Source: Deltaproteobacteria bacterium ADurb.Bin026 (lineage in GTDB: Bacteria > Desulfobacterota > Syntrophorhabdia > Syntrophorhabdales > Syntrophorhabdaceae). From it: a DNA stretch of 8,437 bases. The stretch spans positions 1 to 8,437 of the forward strand of contig MWEV01000229.1 in NCBI GenBank assembly GCA_002071245.1. The letters run 5' to 3'. Shown piece after piece: positions 6,438-8,437 of this stretch. Each line of letters begins with the position of its first letter. Position 1 is the stretch's first letter. The notes beneath the pieces were generated by a model. That model worked only from the letters and a program-made list of their open reading frames with translations, searched no databases and was not told the origin of the DNA. The position numbers were made by a program, and so were the translations under genes.

Positions 6438-6813
6438 GACTCCACTAAAAGGGAAGGTTATAGGTTTTGAGGACTATGCGGATTATGTCCTCGAAGATGC
6501 ATTTGGTGAGGCATCCCCGTTTCGCATTCTATCCTGCAATGATGCATCCGTATCATTTATCATGGCAAATCCTTTTAAAATAATCGACGATTACACTTTC
6601 AGGATTGAGGATGATTTGGTGAATGATCTCGGCTTGAATGGCCTTGGAGACGTAGCGGTTCTGTGTATTGTGAGGTATGAAGGACATACATTTTTTATAA
6701 ATTTGAGATCGCCATTGATAATAAACACTGCGCGCGGGGTTTTTATACAAACGATACTTCAGGATGAAGCATACAGCGTGTCGGTACCTTTTGAGATGAA
6801 GAAGGTAGAATAA
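6430..6813 (+). CDS. fliW: FliW, CsrA antagonist and flagellar assembly factor
   Basis: FliW binds either flagellin or CsrA; when flagellin is exported, freed FliW sequesters CsrA and flagellin translation resumes. The product (127 residues from GTG 6430) shows the family pattern: GKVIGFEDYADYVL at the N-terminus, FIMANPFKIIDDYTF in the middle, GDVAVLCIV, then INLRSPLIINTARG and a short C-terminal strand. Two GTG starts are possible, at 6421 (130 residues) and 6430. The latter is preferred because AGGTGA at 6419-6424 sits 5 nt before it, while nothing like a Shine-Dalgarno precedes 6421. Either way the gene overlaps the end of csrA, implying coupled translation of the two partners. Confidence 0.94.
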   Translation: MSKTPLKGKVIGFEDYADYVLEDAFGEASPFRILSCNDASVSFIMANPFKIIDDYTFRIEDDLVNDLGLNGLGDVAVLCIVRYEGHTFFINLRSPLIINTARGVFIQTILQDEAYSVSVPFEMKKVE

Positions 6814-6820
6814 TGGCAAT

Positions 6821-8296
6821 ATGAAAAGAAGACCGACAATATCTGTATGTATGATAGTTAAAAATGAGGAAAAGGATTTGCCGAGACTGCTAAGTTCCAT
6901 AAGGGGTCTGGCCGATGAAACCATCATTGTTGATACCGGTTCAAATGACAATACGGTTGACATTGCGAAGAGCTATGGAGCTAAGGTCTATCACTTTCCT
7001 TGGTGCAATGATTTTTCCGCAGCGAGGAATGAATCTCTTAAGTATGCAACAAAGGATTATATACTTTGGCTCGATGCAGACGACGAGATAAAGCATGAGG
7101 AACACCACAAGATAAGAAACGACCTTAAAAGATATAAAGGTGCAGGCTTATTTCTGAGACTTAAAAATGTGTATGGAGACAGCGGAACAGATTTTTTGCA
7201 GTTAAGGATTTTTCCCAATCATAAAGGCATAATTTTTGAGGGTAGGGTGCATGAACAGGCAATACATTGTTTGGAAGAAAAGATGATACCCACATATGCC
7301 TCTGAGGCACAGGTGCTACATCACGGATACGATACAAACGAGAACGTTGCAGAAAAATCAAAACGCAACAGAGATATACTCGAAATCGAAATAAAAGAGA
7401 GACCCGACAATATAAATGCACTGTTTTTTATGTCAAAAGCCCTAAGAGGGCTTGGAGAAAAGGAAAGAGCGCTTGCATGCCTGGATAGGCTTATGGAGCT
7501 TGCAAGGCTCGACCCCAGTTTATACATGAAAGATGTGATAATGCTCGGGGCAAGCGATAAGGCCGCCGTATTGTGTGAGCTTGGAAAAGAAGATGAGACA
7601 CTTTCGTTTCTTCTTGAATGCAAAACCCTTTTTCCCAACGATGTATTGATTATTTATTTACTGGGGGAACAATATTATAGGAGAAAGGATTACGAAAATG
7701 CATACAAGGAGCTTATAAATCTGCAAGACGAAACATTTACAAAATTGCTTACCCCTATAAATATTCATGAGACCAGAATGTGTCTTCTCAATCATCTGGG
7801 CATCTCTTCTTTGTTTGCGGGCGATTTTCTCACCGCTGAGAAATGTTTTAAAAAACTGATAGAGAATGACCCAATGGATAAGGCGAACTATCACTATTTG
7901 TCTCTCGTGAAGGAAAAGGCAGGAGATATTGAAGGTGCAATAAGTGCATGCGATGAAGGTCTAAAGAGGCACGCGATGGACAGCTATCTTATGAAAAGAA
8001 AATATCTGCTTTACCTTTCAAAAGAATCCTATGCTGAGGCGCTTGAGATTTATGAAGACTTGAATGGATATTCAAGCGATGTGGAGGTTACTGCGGGAAG
8101 GTTTCTCATTGCATGTAAATCATTGCATCTCCAAGACATGCAGAGATATTATCAGATACTTCAGGAGAAGTTGTCGATTTTTCCGAAACCATTCCCTGAA
8201 AATTTTTCCGAAACCAAAGACAGGCTGTCAGGACTTGAAGACGAAAAAGGCAAAAGCCTATTTGATTCAGCGATAAACTTTCTTTTGAAAAAATAA
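6821..8296 (+). CDS. family 2 glycosyltransferase with C-terminal TPR region, probable flagellin glycosyltransferase
   Basis: The 491-residue protein opens with a GT-A fold domain (about residues 1-180): ISVCMIVKNEEKDLPRLL, VDTGSNDNT (37-45), WCNDFSAARNESL (61-73) and the metal-binding DAD at 85-87 in WLDADDE. The rest, about residues 190-480, is helical with TPR-like repeats such as LGEKERALACLDRL, RKDYENAYKELINL, AGDFLTAEKCFKKLIENDP and AGDIEGAISACDEGL. This GT2-TPR architecture includes peptide and protein glycosyltransferases. Position between fliW and flagellin suggests O-glycosylation of flagellin in the cytoplasm; sugar and target are inferred only. The ATG at 6821 completes the first beta strand. 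It has no clear Shine-Dalgarno, but a 3-codon frame (ATG 6813 to TGA 6824) links it to the fliW stop. Confidence 0.88.
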   Translation: MKRRPTISVCMIVKNEEKDLPRLLSSIRGLADETIIVDTGSNDNTVDIAKSYGAKVYHFPWCNDFSAARNESLKYATKDYILWLDADDEIKHEEHHKIRNDLKRYKGAGLFLRLKNVYGDSGTDFLQLRIFPNHKGIIFEGRVHEQAIHCLEEKMIPTYASEAQVLHHGYDTNENVAEKSKRNRDILEIEIKERPDNINALFFMSKALRGLGEKERALACLDRLMELARLDPSLYMKDVIMLGASDKAAVLCELGKEDETLSFLLECKTLFPNDVLIIYLLGEQYYRRKDYENAYKELINLQDETFTKLLTPINIHETRMCLLNHLGISSLFAGDFLTAEKCFKKLIENDPMDKANYHYLSLVKEKAGDIEGAISACDEGLKRHAMDSYLMKRKYLLYLSKESYAEALEIYEDLNGYSSDVEVTAGRFLIACKSLHLQDMQRYYQILQEKLSIFPKPFPENFSETKDRLSGLEDEKGKSLFDSAINFLLKK

Positions 8297-8298
8297 TC

Positions 8299-8325
8299 TT
8301 AAGTTTTTTTAAAGGCATCCGATAA
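8299..8325 (+). promoter_or_regulatory. sigma-28 (FliA) promoter for flagellin
   Basis: TTAAGTTT (8299-8306) and TCCGATAA (8318-8325) are each one base from the consensus TAAAGTTT and GCCGATAA, with exactly 11 nt between. It lies right after the glycosyltransferase stop and before the flagellin start. The expected transcription start is near 8332. A TATAAT at 8326-8331 overlaps the end but has no matching -35. Confidence 0.87.
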
Positions 8326-8331
8326 TATAAT

Positions 8332-8426
8332 TTAGAACGGGACAGGAAACAAGAGGAGGTGAAAAAAACTTTCGGATCCCGAAAAAAGGGCAAGATGCCC
8401 AAAAATAAAAAACATGGAGGTTTCAA
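8332..8426 (+). promoter_or_regulatory. flagellin 5' leader with probable CsrA-binding sites
   Basis: The leader, about 95 nt from the predicted start, holds five GGA motifs (8340, 8345, 8355, 8374, 8416). The last is inside ATGGAGG (8414-8420), the flagellin Shine-Dalgarno, and fits the ANGGA core preferred by CsrA. Two small hairpins are visible: TTTCGG/CCGAAA (8370-8375 and 8379-8384), which contains a GGA at its apex, and GGGCA/TGCCC (8388-8392 and 8396-8400). The layout resembles the B. subtilis hag leader, where CsrA binds one upstream site and one over the Shine-Dalgarno. csrA and fliW lie just upstream. Confidence 0.65.
8355..8362 (+). promoter_or_regulatory. orphan full-length Shine-Dalgarno (GGAGGTGA) in the flagellin leader
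   Basis: GGAGGTGA is fully complementary to the usual 3' end of 16S rRNA, yet no ATG, GTG or TTG lies at a usable distance after it. The true flagellin start is 65 nt downstream with its own ATGGAGG. It could be a ribosome standby site, a CsrA site, or both. Confidence 0.55.
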
Positions 8427-8437
8427 ATGGCTTTTAG
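8427..8437 (+). CDS. fliC: flagellin, first codons only (cut by window edge)
   Basis: An ATG at 8427 follows ATGGAGG (8414-8420) with a spacing of 6, and begins Met-Ala-Phe, a common flagellin N-terminus. Only three full codons are inside the window, so the identity is inferred. Support comes from the sigma-28 promoter, the CsrA-type leader, the upstream csrA-fliW pair and the flagellar context. Confidence 0.7.

Noticed and set aside
8288..8310. A-rich then T-rich stretch around CTTAAG after the glycosyltransferase stop, terminator-like
   Set aside because: The pairing is only A/T with no GC stem, and the T-run belongs to the spacer of the flagellin promoter.
8388..8400. GGGCA-AGA-TGCCC hairpin as an intrinsic terminator
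   Set aside because: It is followed by A-rich sequence on the + strand, not a T-run, and lies between promoter and start; kept as a leader hairpin.

Overview
This window is a late-flagellar gene cluster read entirely on the + strand. In order it holds flgA, flgH, flgI, a short flgJ (rod-binding domain only), flgM, flgN, flgK, flgL, csrA, fliW and a TPR-containing family 2 glycosyltransferase. The first bases of a flagellin gene sit at the right edge. P- and L-ring genes (flgI, flgH, flgA) mean an outer membrane. The single-domain FlgJ, the flgKL-csrA-fliW order and the AT-leaning sequence with many ATA/AAA codons suggest a Desulfobacterota (former Deltaproteobacteria) or Nitrospirota-like motile bacterium. 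The assignment rests on gene order and protein motifs only, so genus is not claimed.

Layout. Positions 1-48 are probably the end of the upstream rod gene (flgG would be expected) plus the flgA ribosome binding region. Positions 49-3156 hold the hook-basal-body part: P-ring chaperone, L ring, P ring and rod-binding protein. Near the 3' end of flgJ (3084-3110) lies an excellent sigma-28 (FliA-type) promoter. It would drive a second unit from 3140 onward: anti-sigma-28 factor FlgM, export chaperone FlgN, hook-filament junction proteins FlgK and FlgL, the RNA-binding regulator CsrA, its antagonist FliW, and the glycosyltransferase. A second sigma-28 promoter (8299-8325) follows the glycosyltransferase. 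After it comes a roughly 95-nt flagellin leader with several GGA motifs, two small hairpins and a GGA-containing Shine-Dalgarno, which looks like a CsrA-controlled 5' UTR.

How the parts work together. After hook completion, FlgM export frees sigma-28. Sigma-28 then fires both promoters, making more FlgM/FlgN/FlgK/FlgL, CsrA/FliW and flagellin. CsrA is expected to block flagellin translation at the leader until free FliW titrates it, and the glycosyltransferase probably modifies the flagellin. Spacing is very tight: ATGA overlaps, 8-17 nt overlaps and 1-16 nt gaps. The two larger gaps (flgH-flgI, flgI-flgJ) are bridged by tiny ORFs whose ends overlap the neighbouring genes.

No unknown defence, mobile or CRISPR-like system is visible. 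The points worth a second look are regulatory (promoters, CsrA-type leader, decoy Shine-Dalgarno), the heptanucleotide tandem repeat that forms the FlgA signal peptide, the coupled micro-ORFs and the adjacent glycosyltransferase.
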